Of a stretch of 64,000 nt of DNA, positions 1 to 11,955 are shown in pieces (within the stretch, counting starts at the first letter, position 1; each line of letters opens with the position of its first letter). A model generated the notes under the pieces. The model was not told the origin of the DNA and did no database searches. It worked only from the letters and a program-made list of their open reading frames with translations. Origin of the DNA: Lycium barbarum (taxonomy: Eukaryota; Streptophyta; Magnoliopsida; Solanales; Solanaceae); contig NC_083348.1 of assembly GCF_019175385.1 (NCBI RefSeq), positions 50,118,950 through 50,182,949 on the forward strand, in the 5' to 3' direction. The translations under genes were made by a program, and so were the position numbers.

Positions 1-1195
1 GTTCCTATCTCCATTGTGTCCGAAAGGGGCACAATGTTCACATCTAGGTTTTTGGAGTGTTTGTATGAGGAGTTGGTTACAAAGTTGGATCTTAGTACAA
101 CCTTCCACCCTCAGACTGACGGGCAATCTGAGCGGACTATTCAGGTCCTTGATGATATGCTTCGTGCGTGTGTGATAGACTTTGGTGGGAATTGGACCAG
201 TTCTTAGCTTTGGACGAATTTGCATATAACAATAGCTACCACTCGAGTATCAATATGGCTCCATTTGAGGTGTTGTATGGAAGGAGGTGTAGGTCTCCTA
301 TAGGATGGTTTGATGCGTTTGAGGTGAGACCTTAGGGCACTGATCTTCTGAGGGAGTCCCTATAGAAAGTAAAGGTGATCTAAGCTAAGCTCCTAGTAGC
401 CCAGAGTAGGCAGAAGGAGTATGCGGACCGTAAGGTCCGAGATCTTGAGTTTGGAGAGGGAGAGTAAGTGTTGCTGAAAGTCTCACCCATGAAGGTTGTG
501 ATGAGGTTCAGAAAGAAGGGCAAGTTTAGCTTGAGGTACATTAGGCCATTTGAGATACTCAAGCATGTGGGGGAGGTGGCTTATAAGTTCTTTGCCTCCA
601 GGTCTATCAGGCGCTCATCCGGTGTTCCATGTGTTGATATTGAAGAGGTACCACGGGGATGGTTCGTACATAATCCGTTGGGATTCGGTTTTGTTAGATT
701 AGAATTTTTCATAAGAAATGTTCTAACATAGAGTAGAATCGAACATGGAAGAGATTCATTGACAACAGTAAAAAGATGGGCACCTAATTCCAATACAATA
801 GGGGTCTATCAGTGCAAGTCAGTCGAACTCGAATCATCACATGGCTGCTAAAGCAAGCTAAGCTTCACACGGCCCTGAGGAAGCCAAAAGACCACACTTT
901 ATATAATCTCTCTAGATGGCCAATGTGAAGAGTTCCTTCTGCCCTTGGGAAAGAAAGACTTTATGACCGCACTTCTTCTAGAGCCCGTTGCCATCTTGGG
1001 TAGGGATGTTCGCAAGCTGAGGTCCAAGGAAATAGCCTCTGTGAAAGTTCAGTGGAAGAATCGTCTGGTGGAGGAAGCTACTTGGGAAGCAGAATATGAT
1101 ATGCATAGCAAGTATCCTCAGCTTTTCGCCGAGTCAGGTAATTTTTCATATATTCTTCATCCTTGTCCGTTCAGGGTCGAACGGTGTTTTAATTA
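1..1195 (+). pseudogene. E1 pol 3' end: integrase core and chromodomain (broken)
   Basis: Residues from 16 onward read as the second half of a retroviral-type integrase core. A motif ending RGTMFTSRF is followed by [12 protein letters not shown], the signature around the third catalytic acid (Glu). The usual Asp of the SDRGT motif is Glu here (SERGT), so the second catalytic residue is changed. A one-base deletion near 200 shifts the frame. The protein continues in other frames (EFAYNNSYHSS, then KVVMRFRKKGK) with stops near 334, 363 and 381. Near 590-696 the integrase C-terminal segment reads through another frameshift. The chromodomain follows at about 970-1135 (VAILGRDVRKLRSKEIASV, then WEAEYDM). 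About 270 bp of foreign DNA splits the two parts. Transposition function is lost. Confidence 0.85.
697..970. other. unidentified ~270-bp segment inside E1 pol
   Basis: The pol frame matches the integrase/chromodomain linker up to about 696 and resumes at about 970 with the chromodomain. The segment between has no similarity that I recognise to retroelement pol, and about 20 bp of expected linker is missing. No terminal inverted repeats or clear target duplication are visible. On the minus strand a short open stretch reads from 793 downward, but I recognise no family. It could be captured transcript, organelle DNA or repair filler; I cannot tell which. Confidence 0.5.
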
Positions 1196-1203
1196 GTATC
1201 TGG

Positions 1204-3545
1204 TGTAACGACTCTTTCGGTCGTAAAGGTAAATATGGGATCACCCCACCAAATAGAACCTTCTCAAGGGTAGTACGAGCTAATGGGAACTCGATTCTAT
1301 AAGTCTAAGAACTAAAAACTTAACTTGTTTGTGCTTGTTGTTTTATTGTATTGAGTCTGTCGGGGGGGGGGGGGGTGACGTAGGAAATTAGAACTCCATT
1401 GGGAATTCCGAGGCCACGGGTGGATTCGTATGATGTCTTTATGTATATGTGCATGTTTGGTTTGTGTTTTTGAGGCCTCGAATGAAATGTTGGGTGATAT
1501 AGGGAAACACTGAGGAAAAGTCGAGCTCACTGCCCAAATGGCACCGCTGCGGTGGTACCGCTGTAGCGGTGGGTTCACCTCCGCCAGTAGTCAACCACTT
1601 TCCATGTGGCCGCTATGGCGGGCGATGGCCCGCTATGGTGATACCGCCATGGCGTTGGATGTCTCTCCATAGCGGTGGACGGGATCTCGTTGGTCCGCTA
1701 TAGTGGTCACTTGACCGCTATAGCGAGACCGCTGCGCGGTGGTTTGACCACTGCAACGGTTGACGGGAGAAAGATTCCTTGTTTTAAACACTTAGTCTCA
1801 CATTCTTTATTCACAATACTCCAACACAGTTTCCCACAAGCACCGATGGTGAAATTCCAAGCTAGGGAAAGAATACTCTTGAGAGGTAAGTTTCAATCAT
1901 TCCGTATCATCTTCATAATTATTATCGCTTTTATGGGTCTTCAATGGTAAAATTGTAATAGAAAACCTAAAATTAATAAACCTTCTAAACTTGATGGGTT
2001 ACGATTATTATCACTTAGTTATCATCTAATGGCTTGGGTTAACTCCTCTTAATCATGAATTGAACCCTTTAGAGCCATAAACTAAGTGAATTGAGACCCA
2101 CAGTTCTATAAATATGGTAGCTTTACCATGAAAACTGCTTGTTGCTGGAATGTTGATGTAACATTGTTCTAATTGAATGATTAGTGATTATTAAGGCCTT
2201 TGTTAGGTTACCTTGCACCGAGAAAATCATTCACCCATTGGTATGGGGTAAAGGGAAGGGTATTCTTGAATTGCTATTTGTGATTAGAGTATTTGTGACT
2301 CATTGAGTATTCTATTTGTAGACTTTGAGCGTTCTGAGGCTTTAAGGAAGGGAAAAGCTGTAGCGAAGTGACCTGCGTTGTTCCAGCTCTACGCTTGAGG
2401 TAGGTTACAGTCTACTTGAGTTAGACTTTGGTTAGTTGATTGTATGTTTTGCGAATTCTTTAGGAGAAAGCATGTCTAGTTTTCATGCATTACATTATAT
2501 GGTTGAACTCCTATGTGAATGCGATTGAGTGATTGTGTAGGCTTCGTGCCACTATTCCTGTGTGTTGAATCTGCAGTGGATGTGTTTGTGATGAGAAGTT
2601 AATGTAATATTCTCGGTGATATTGTGATACGAAATGATGATGTGAGCATTGATAATAAGAGGGCAGGAAACATCGTTAGATTATGGGCTCGTGCTCCGAG
2701 GTTCGTTCCGAAAATGTGGGATATATTGATATGGCCCGCGTCCGAGGTTCTTTTCGAAGCGGAGGTTTATGCTCGGGTCTGATGAGTATCCAAAATGAGT
2801 GGTACATGGACACCATGGGTCCCCTGCAGGTCATGACAACTGAGCAATGCCATCAGTTAGCATGTGTGTACGGTAAGTATGGTATTGTGGTAGACTCATT
2901 TCCGTGTTGTGGTTTTCTGTTGATTGATTCTTGCTATTTGGATGATTGATTGGTGATATTCCTTGGTTGACCTGTCATGGTTATTTATTTCATATCTGTT
3001 GGCTGGCTAGCTTGTTTATTCTATTGATTTTACGAGATATGCATGATACTAATCTTAGTCGGCCTATTATATCTACCAGTACATAGTGTTTGTACTGATA
3101 CTACCTTGCTACATTCTTTTGAGTGCAGATTGTGATACAGAGACTGCTACCCGCCCTCACATCTAGCGTTGAGGACGTTGCTGACTGATTTAGGGGGAGC
3201 TTCTATCCATGCCATGCCGCCCGAAGATCTTCCTCATATGATGTCTATTTTCGATTCTGGACATTATGGATATTTATTAGACAGATTTAATTCCTTAGAC
3301 ATATTCTAGTTGAGAGTCCTCGTATGATGACTTTCGAATTTTGGGAACTTTGTAATAGTTACAACTTCCGCATTTACTTCAGTATTTTATGGCATGACTT
3401 ATTTTTGTTATTTTATACTTGAATGAGTAATAATTGACTAATTTGGTTACTATAAAAATGGACTTGAATGAATACATGAGTAGTGTATTGGTTCGCCCAC
3501 TAGGAGTTAGTGTGGGTGTCAGTCATGGCGTGTTGGGTCGTGACA
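1204..3545 (+). repeat. E1 3' LTR
   Basis: The LTR begins TGTAACGAC shortly after the chromodomain and ends TCGTGACA. Its 3' 1.5 kb is found inverted at 23398-24949 (element D), for example the stretch around 3300-3400 against 23560-23650, which confirms the family. The purine tract expected before the LTR is degenerate. The LTR holds a poly-G run at 1363-1375, a block of short palindromes at 1540-1750, and a CAGTACA/TGTACTG hairpin at 3077-3097 that other LTRs in the window share. Confidence 0.8.
1540..1750. repeat. palindrome-rich block in E1 LTR
   Basis: This block repeats variants of CCGCTATAGCGG, including the perfect palindrome ACCGCTGTAGCGGT at 1557-1570 and related units near 1611, 1691 and 1711. 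It is clearly more GC-rich than its surroundings. No coding function is visible. Other LTRs in the window carry different hairpins in comparable places. Confidence 0.7.
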
Positions 3546-3879
3546 ATGTTATGGAAGGATTTGAGAAAAAGCGAATTAAGGAAATTAAGTTTGTCAGAAC
3601 TTTGGGAAAACTTGGCAGAATTTTGGACAGGATCTTTGGTCCAACTTGAGAGCGGTATATCTCCTAGAATATGAGTAGTGTTGGCTTGTATTTGTTTTCC
3701 CAAAATGAAGTTTATTAAGTCTAGTTTCCAACGCAACAAACTATTCATCAATGTGACATCGGAGTAGAAAGTTATGGGTGTTTTAAGACAGACTGCTCGG
3801 GCATAAAAATTTGACGGTTCAGTTTGACGGACCGCAAAACTTTCTGCGGCCCGTCAAATGAAATTTTTCCCACCGTAAA

Positions 3880-6444
3880 TGTTACACCCTAGAAAATTTC
3901 GTGTTACTAAGGCTGTGGAAGGCTTAATGTGAGCTCAAGGAGGAGAAAATATTACAAGTATAAATGATGAAATTCTACTATATATGAGTATGATATTTAG
4001 AATTCGTACAATATGATTGGAATGATACGTTAAAACATATATAGCCCTCGTAACCGTAAGCTGAGGTGGGGCCCACATGATGGGGTTTTTATAAAGGACA
4101 TATGACAAGTTATATGGGCAATATATGTGAAGTTAAATACAAATCAAGAAGGACCCTTGAGCCAAATCCAAGTGTAAGCCCTCCAAAAAGATGTTTTTAA
4201 GTTGCGTTTTCGGGTGATCTGACTTCGGGAGGCCATAAACCATCATTATTTGGGAATTTGGAAAAACACCAAACATGAAAGATATAGATAATTGAATTAG
4301 CTTTCCAACCATAGGTTATGGGCCTTCATACGACATAGGGATAAAATGTTAAGGATGTTTTAAGGCGGAAAGGTCAAAATGGGCAGTGGGCTCGGCCCAA
4401 CCCGGGCCAACTTCCCTTGCTATTTAAGGAGAGTTTTCACCCTTATCATCCTCATTTTCATACCAAAAGATCCAAAACATTTTAGAGAGAGAGTGCGGAG
4501 AGTTAGAGAGATAAAGCAAGGGTTCGATCAAGTTCGAGGCCTTGAATCCCGAGGCTCGTGAAGGATAAAGTGTAGTACGAGTTATCGTCATCATTTTAAG
4601 CTAAATATTGAGCTTGGGGGATGATATTTTCATGGTTGAGCTGCTGCTAAGGTATGTATTATCTTCTCATCTTTGTTATTAAGATGATTATGTAGAGATT
4701 TAATGGATTAAAGTGTTAGAAATATAGTTATAATTATCGTATACCGAATATTAAGGCGTTGTGGTTTAGGGGTTATTTTGGATGGAATTGTAAGATGAGT
4801 TTAGTTATATTATTGTTGTAAATTGTTAGATTTGTTGTTGTTGTTGTTGTTGGTTATTAGCTGAATTTGGAATTGTTGGGTTGGTAGGATTATAGAGGAG
4901 ATGTTGTCCAAATCCCGTTAGGCGAAAGAATAAATGATTAGTTAGAGTAGTCTTGTTGGCCTAGTCTTAATCCCTATATTGTTGATTGTATTCTAGTTGA
5001 CTAAGCTCGGGAGGGGACTCAAGGATTAACTTGAGGCGTAAATAAGGTATGTAAGGCAAACCGTTCTTCCTTTGGCATGATTCTTGTTGTTATTCATTCT
5101 ATAAGTAGTCCATATGATTCCATTCTTAGTCGAGTAAGGTCTAAATGTTTCTTGTGATGGCTTATGGATATTGTACTCCTATTCTACTCCGAAGGGAACA
5201 CCCATAAGGTGCCAACTTGAGTTGTGTATATGGTTTTACTAATGATTTCGAGGAAATGAGTTTTATACTAAAGGAAACATAAAGTTTGATTTTCAAAACC
5301 ACTCCGAAAGGGGTGCGAGATTTTACTACTTTATTTCATTTACGATTTATGTTTGCATTCCATAGTATCATCCCTTTGTATTGATGTGATCATTTATTAT
5401 TTGGGTAGGGCAATAAGATGAAATTGAGTAGAATATAAGTAGTAAGAATTTCATAACAATTCTACCCTCAAACCTGGAAATATGTCCTCCTAAGTCTAGT
5501 GAGATACAAATTTGATAACTTCTTATGAACGACTAAGGTTAATAACTGGATTGTGACGAATTGATTAGTGACTTATGATATGAATTCAAATTGAAATTTG
5601 TGGATTGAGTTTGTGTTGATATGATGGTGATATTAAGCCGGAAGCGGCTGCCCGAAAGGACCATAATTATTATGCCGGAAGCAGCCATCCGAAGGGACTA
5701 TTGTGATACTAGCCGGAAGTGGTTCTTTGAAGGGACCATTCTGTTAACATGTCGGAAGCGGCATGTGTGTTGAATTGCAATATTTACTTAAAAATTGTTT
5801 TGAGACTTCGTGTGCACATTTATGTTTCTTCCAGCGAAGGCTGCAGGTATTGAGTTAGATAATGATTTCTTCTCTCCTAAGTCAAATTATGGTTGTGATT
5901 CGTTACCACCTTACATAATCAGTACATTTTTCGTGCTGACGTCCTTTTGCCTGGGGACGCTGCGTTCATGCCCGCAGCCCCAGGTTGTTTGGCAGGTTAA
6001 GTGTATAGGTAGGATGCTTGGACGTTAGCTGGGATTGGCAAGTTCCACCTCATTCTGGAGGTGTGCTAAATCATGTATATATATGTATGATTATAGGTAT
6101 GTCAGGGCCTTGTCCTAACTCATAATGTTCAGTTCACTTCTTATAGACTTCTGTAGACAGTGTCCTGTGATATGTTTGTCGAGAAGTCGACAAAGTGATG
6201 TCGGTTGAGTCATTTGTGGATTTTAAAAGAGTATGTATTTTAGATGAATTCAATTAGTTTAAAGTACTTATATGATTGAAAGTTTTCATAATCGTTATAA
6301 AGATAATGATTTATATTTTGAAAAGTTTTATGTTCTTAAAAGTTTTTGAAATGACAGGTTTGGATAGAGCGAATGTCTGAGGGTTCGCTCGACTCTGATG
6401 AGAGTCGGGTGCCCGTCATGCCTTACCATTCTTAGGGTGTGACA
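3880..6444 (+). repeat. element A 5' LTR
   Basis: This 2.57-kb LTR begins TGTTACACCC and ends GTGTGACA. It matches 7507-8593 plus 19814-21323. Short open frames in it (for example 4379-4561 and 5810-6028) recur in the partner LTR with no sign of protein constraint and are not genes. It carries a GCCGGAAGCGGC tandem repeat and, at 5920-5973, the CAGTAC hairpin followed by a CTGCG/CGCAG hairpin flanked by CTGGGG/CCCCAG. Confidence 0.85.
5637..5768 (+). repeat. GCCGGAAGCGGC tandem repeat, 5' LTR copy
   Basis: There are three ~37-39-bp units plus a partial one. Each begins GCCGGAAG or a variant and contains CCGAAGGGACCAT. The matching array in the 3' LTR has one more unit, so copy number changed after insertion. 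Confidence 0.8.
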
Positions 6445-7506
6445 AAGTGGTATCAGAGCAGTTCGTTCTAGGGGTTGTCTGCAAAGTCGTGTCGGGTAAA
6501 GTCTTATTCATGGGTGTGTTGTCGACCACACTTATGACAAGGAGGGTACAGGGCATCTAGGATGGTTTCCCTTCATTTAGATCATAGATTGTGCTATAGA
6601 GCTGTGTTATAGGCTTTGAATCTTTGTCGCTAACTTTAAGCTTTGAATTTTGATTAAGTGATTGTAAAGTGCAGCTATGATTGCGAAATTGGAATTGCTC
6701 GTAAGAAAGGTAAGTTCTCTGATGATTAATGATTGCTATTTGAGGTAAGTACTGCAGGTTAAGGATTGTAGTAAGAAAGGTATGCTTCTTATTGAATTGA
6801 GAATGCCATTGTGAAGAGCATTTGTACAGGTATATATAGGGTGTTGTAATATGATTGTGGCCCTGTGAGGCATGTTGATATATTTTGATTGTTGCCCTGT
6901 GAGGCTTGTTAGTTAGCTGTGTACAGGTGGGTAGTACAAATTACAGAGGAGGCTCTGCCAAAATTTTGTTAAAATTGATTGTGATCAATATATATATGTG
7001 TGCTATGATCAGTAAGATACCCAAGTGTAAACTGAAGAATGAAAGGTTAATAATCGTTGTAAATCGACTGAAAGGAGGGTAATAAGATGGGTTCAGAATG
7101 AGTTTGAGAGTTAGGTTGAAATTACTCGAGGATATAGAAGTGAGTGGAGGGTTAAGTTAAGTTCTCTCGGGGATTACAAGTAAGGTTGCTGAACTAAGAT
7201 TAATGTGATTCGAATAATGTGATAAGATTAGGAGAAGAGACTTAAGAGGGGAAGCCATGATAAGCAAAGAGTCATTCGAGAGGTGAGTTAGTATAAAAAA
7301 GGGTAAGCTTAAACGAGTAAAGAATGAAACAAGGAAGAGAAAGAAACATGATTATATGTGTTCGAGGAAAGGGAGTATTGTTTCCCTCATAGAAATCAAT
7401 ATAACTGAAAGCATCAATGAGGTTAAGGGACGTTGAAGCTTATAGGGGAAAGATAAGTATCGAAAAGGACCTTAGGAATTGTGAAGGGTTGAGTGATATT
7501 AGTAAG
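6445..7506 (+). other. element A interior: non-coding leader
   Basis: No open frame of gag or pol type is present. The first ~170 bp match the leader of the gag-only element E7 (GGGCATCTAGGATGG here, GGGCATTTAGGAAATG there). The stretch at 6860-6970 (CCCTGTGAGGC twice, then a CTCTGCCAAAATTTT-like sequence) matches the minus-strand leader of element B near 16000-16140. So A keeps only the leader and has lost its coding part. No clear purine tract precedes the 3' LTR. Confidence 0.7.
6448..6459 (+). promoter_or_regulatory. primer binding site of element A (tRNA-iMet type)
   Basis: TGGTATCAGAGC lies 3 bp after the LTR end. It is complementary to the 3' end of plant initiator tRNA-Met, the usual primer for chromoviruses of this kind. 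Confidence 0.85.
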
Positions 7507-8593
7507 TGTTCGAATTGGATACAAGGCTACAGATGGCTTAATGTGAGCTAAAGGAGGAGCAAATATTACAAGTATAAGGGAATAAATTCTACTATATTAG
7601 CATGAGGATTGCATGAGTATGATATTTAGAATTCGTACAATATGATTGGAATGATACGTTAAAAGATATATATCCCTCGTAACCGTAAACTGAGGTGGGG
7701 CCCATATGATGGGGTTTTTATGAAGGACATATGACAAGTTATATGGCCAGTATATGTGAAGTTACACAAAACTCAAGAAGGACCCTTGAGCCAAATCCAA
7801 GTGTAAGCCCTCCAAAAAGATGTTTTTAAGTTATGTTTTCGGGTGATCTGACTTCAGGAGGCCATAACCCCATCATTATTTGGGAATTTGGAAAACTCCA
7901 AATATGAAAGTTGTATAAAATTGAATTAGCTTTCCAACCATAGGTTGTGGGCCTTCATGGGACATAGGGATAAAAAGTTAAGGATGTTTTAAGGCGGAAA
8001 GGTCAAAATGGGTAGTGGGCTCGGCCCAACCCGGGCCCACTTCCCTTGCTATTTAAGGAGAGTTTTCACCCTTATCATCCTCATTTTCATACCAAAAGAT
8101 CCAAAACATTTTAGAGAGAGAGTGCGGAGAGTTAGAGAGATAAAACAAGGGTTCGATCAAGTTCGAGGCCTTGAATCCCGAGGCTCGTGAAGGATAAAGT
8201 GTAGTACGAGTTATCGTCATCATTTTAAGCTAAATATTGAGCTTGGGGGATGATATTTTCATGGTTGAGCTGCTGCTAAGGTATGTATTATCTTCTCATC
8301 TTTGTTATTGAGATGATTATGTAGAGATTTAACGGATTAAAGTGTTAGAAATATAGTTATAATTATGGTATACCCAATATTAAGGCGTTGTGATTTACGG
8401 GCTGTTTTGGATGGAACTGTAAGATGAGTTTAGTTAATTGTAAATTGTTAGATTTGTTGTTGTTGTTGTTGTTGGTTATTAGCTGAATTTGGAATTGTTG
8501 GGTTGGTAGGATTATAGAGGAGATGTTGTCCAAATCCCGTTAGGCGAAAGAATAAATGATTAGTTAGAGTTGTCTTGTTGGCCTAGTCTTAAT

Positions 8594-11500
8594 TGTCACG
8601 ACCCAGCCCCGTGGGCCGCGACTGGTGCCCTACTTGGGCACCCAAACGGACATACAAACTAAATCATCATTTTTAAACAGAGTTGAGAACGAATATTATC
8701 TTACGCGATTGCGCGTACAAAACATTATATTAGAATCAGAAGAGGCAGCGGAATATACATCGCCGAACATATGCACATATATCAAAAAGCCGGCAAGGCT
8801 ATCAAATATGTCAAAGGCCGACAAGGCTGTCAAATGGCACAACGGCCCAAAACGCATATACAAATGCACGCCGACAAGGCTGCCACAAACATATACAAAA
8901 TGCACGCCGACGAGGCTGTCATAACGAATAGAGTCATGCAAACACATCCGTACAGAAGTAGGCACACACACCCACAAATACATCTACAGACCTCTAAACA
9001 GACAAACCGAATCATATGGCGGGACAGGGCCCCGCCGTGCCCCTGAACAAATACATATATACATAGCGAACGAATATATACCAAAATGTGTGCTCTGAAA
9101 TGAGAAGAGCACTCCAAACAGCAGAAGAGGGTGTGCTAAATGGGTAGATCACCAAACTGTGCGCCTGTACCTGCGGGCATGAAACGCAGCCCCCGAAGAA
9201 AGGGGGTCAGTACGAAATATGTACTGAGTATGCAAAGCAGAATATACAGAAAGCAAATCTGAGACATAAACGAAATGGAAGTACCAAACATAAGTGCAAA
9301 TCCAACATATCAAAATTTGCTTACTTTCAAAAATATATAAGTAATGCATAGGGTACAGAAGAATATGGTCGCCCACCCGTCGATGGCGCCATAACACAGC
9401 ATAACACCAGAAAGTTTCAAATCTCCGTATCCCCATCACATATCACATCACAACATAACGCCATACACAGCATAACACCAAATATAGGTGGAACCCGACC
9501 CTCTTTTGCGAGTAGCTCGGTGAACCATAAACACAGCATAACTCCGGAGTATATCAAAATGCGCACGACAACAGAACCGGCCCGGGACTCGGCGAAAGGA
9601 ATAACAGAATGCACGAGTAGAGTCGTGAGTAGTCATATGCATAAAATCATTATCATAAATTCAAACATAAGTAAAATGATCATATTTGAAATCGGAATAA
9701 TAATCATACCAAATTCTTTCAAAGATTCTCTGAATTACATAAAGGAAAGTCGCGGGACCCACGGACGGGTATTTACCCAAGTCGGGCCCGCCTATGGAAA
9801 ACATACGTATCATACATAATGCAAACTTTTATAAAAATATTGGAGCAATCCGACCATTTATGTGAAATGTATGGCATTCAGAAATTTCGAAGTTCTTTAA
9901 AGTGAAACCTTTTTGCGCAAAGTTCGGAAAGCGATTATTTCAAATACATAAGGGTTCATATTTCATCAAATCATACATAAGAGTACCAAGGAACATATAT
10001 AGATCATATCATGCTCGGATTTCGGATTTGGAATTTCCTTAAGGCTCTAATCTAGCCTATGTAAAACTAAGACATGCCAAAAAGGAGGGAGGTTGCTTTA
10101 CATACCTCGTACGCACTCCAAGATGGCCAATCTAAAGTAAATTCCAATCTACGCCTCGGGCTCCCCAAGGTCTACAAATATGCCAACGAATATCCAATAT
10201 TAAACATAGGCACTTAAGCCATTTATTCCAACTAACATTAAATTCTACAGAAAATTCGGCAGCATTTCCCCTGTAAATAGGCCATCCCGAGAATTTAACT
10301 CGCTCAAAATCAACAACAACAACCACAATAACCAACCTAGCAACATCGATAATCAATTCGAAAGGCAAAATAATAATAGTAGCTCTCTTTTACACCATTC
10401 GACAACTTTCCAATTATTCAATTCAATGGCTTACTTTCAAGCCACAATATCGTTCGTACATTCAATTATTAACCCAAACTCATACTAACAACATTCGAGA
10501 ACATTCTAAACAATTCACATAATTTTTCCAACAATCCACAATTTCTCCAAATTTTTGGCCGAAAACAGCCCCTACCCGTGAGCAGCCCACTGGGCACACT
10601 TCCGACTTTCAATTCATGGTTTGTATCACAATTCACAATATAACGATACCATTTTCATAAAATACACAAATTACATCAACGCACAATAACCCTAAAATCA
10701 GCCCGTACAATCTCAACATCAATCTTAAGTCATTAAATGCTCAATTCCAAACTAGAATTCGTAACGATGACACGAAAGCGCTTAAGCGATAATAATGCGA
10801 TATTCGGCATAATCTATGACCCACATTCGTTCACACTAGACATATTCATATGTTAATGGTTCTCATATATAAGGATTGCATTAAATGCACAAAGTTCTCC
10901 AAATCAGTCCGCAACGCTTACTATATCAATTCGGGACATTTAACTCTCATTTCCAACATACAAATCATCACAACAACCATTACGACGCTAAGCGATATTA
11001 ATTCATTCTTTGCTACCATTTGGAGGCTATATACACGGCTACACTACACATATACATGTATCGATGATTTTTATTCTCTTCTCCACTCTACGACAATCAA
11101 TATGCTACAAGCAATTAATTCATCAACCCAATACCACACCACACACATATACTTCACACGGTCAACACACCCAACACAAGACCCAACTTCAACATTTCAT
11201 ATTTCATGATTTTTATCCATTTTAGCATACTACAATATGCATACAACATTTATAACTCCAAAAACAAGATTAGAACTCACCTTTATTCTCCAATCCACCC
11301 ATAGGCTAGGGTTTGCAAATGGGAAAAATAAATGGTTGGATGACCCAAACGATACTTCCACGCCACTTAGGGACCTCAATATAGTGGGTTTGAACCAAAG
11401 AATTATTTTTGGGAAGGCTAAAATTGAGGGTTGGTTTTCTTGGTTTCTAGCCGTGAGCCTCCATGGCTTCAACTTTGCTCTTCCTTTTTTTTTTTTTCTA

Positions 11501-11852
11501 AGTGTTGGAATGACAAGAAGATGACTTGAAAGTCATCTTTTTAAGTTCCACAAAAATTGCTCCATGTGTCCTTGAGACCACACATGTGTTGGACCAATTA
11601 AATTGGCCACAACAATGTGTGGGGACCACTTCAATCCACACATTTTTTTTTGCAAGACTTTTAATTTCCAAATTATGAATTTTGGTCCCAAATTTTCCTA
11701 AGTGTTCAATGCCAACAATTTCATATACAACTTATGTCTCAAAATAAAATCGAAGGTCAAAAGTCCCGACTTTAAATCCCGGAATAGTCTTGGCCTTAAA
11801 TTATCATAGTTAATCCGGGTTGTCCCAATGTATAAAAATACGGGACGTAACA
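8594..11852 (-). repeat. element B 3' LTR
   Basis: This 3.26-kb LTR is nearly identical to 16552-19808. Open frames within it on both strands recur in the partner and have no recognisable product. On the minus strand 9171-9226 forms three neighbouring hairpins: CAGTAC/GTACTG, CCCCC/GGGGG and CTGCG/CGCAG. Confidence 0.9.
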
Positions 11853-11872
11853 TCCTCCCCCCCTTAAGAACA
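11853..11872 (-). promoter_or_regulatory. polypurine tract of element B
   Basis: On the minus strand a run AAGGGGGGGAGGA lies directly before the 3' LTR, preceded by CGAGGACGAATG. This is the plus-strand primer site of this family. The same context precedes the 3' LTR of E7. Confidence 0.85.
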
Positions 11873-11955
11873 TTCGTCCTCGAATGTTGGATTAATGCTA
11901 CGGATCTTACTCAAATTCGGGGGAGTTTCTTTTATAGCCATCATATGCAAATCGA

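Larger units (their letters stand above)
1..3545 (+). mobile_element. E1: 3' part of a Ty3/gypsy chromovirus
   Basis: The left window edge cuts this element. What remains is the 3' end of pol (integrase core, integrase C-terminus, chromodomain) followed by one complete LTR ending in GGGTCGTGACA at 3545. The order integrase, chromodomain, LTR and the LTR start TGTAACGAC are those of plant Tekay/Del-type chromoviruses. The flank from 3546 is the interior of another LTR (LTR-C), so E1 inserted into LTR-C. The bases ATGTT at 3546-3550 would be the right target-site duplication; its partner is outside the window. Reading frames are broken, so this copy is dead. Confidence 0.85.

Noticed and set aside
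4520..4562. tRNA-like GGTTCGATC stretch
   Set aside because: No acceptor or D-arm pairing nearby; it repeats in both LTRs of element A.
10850..11209. 119-codon frame conserved at 18808-19167
   Set aside because: Conservation is explained by the ~1% divergence of B's LTR pair, not by protein constraint.
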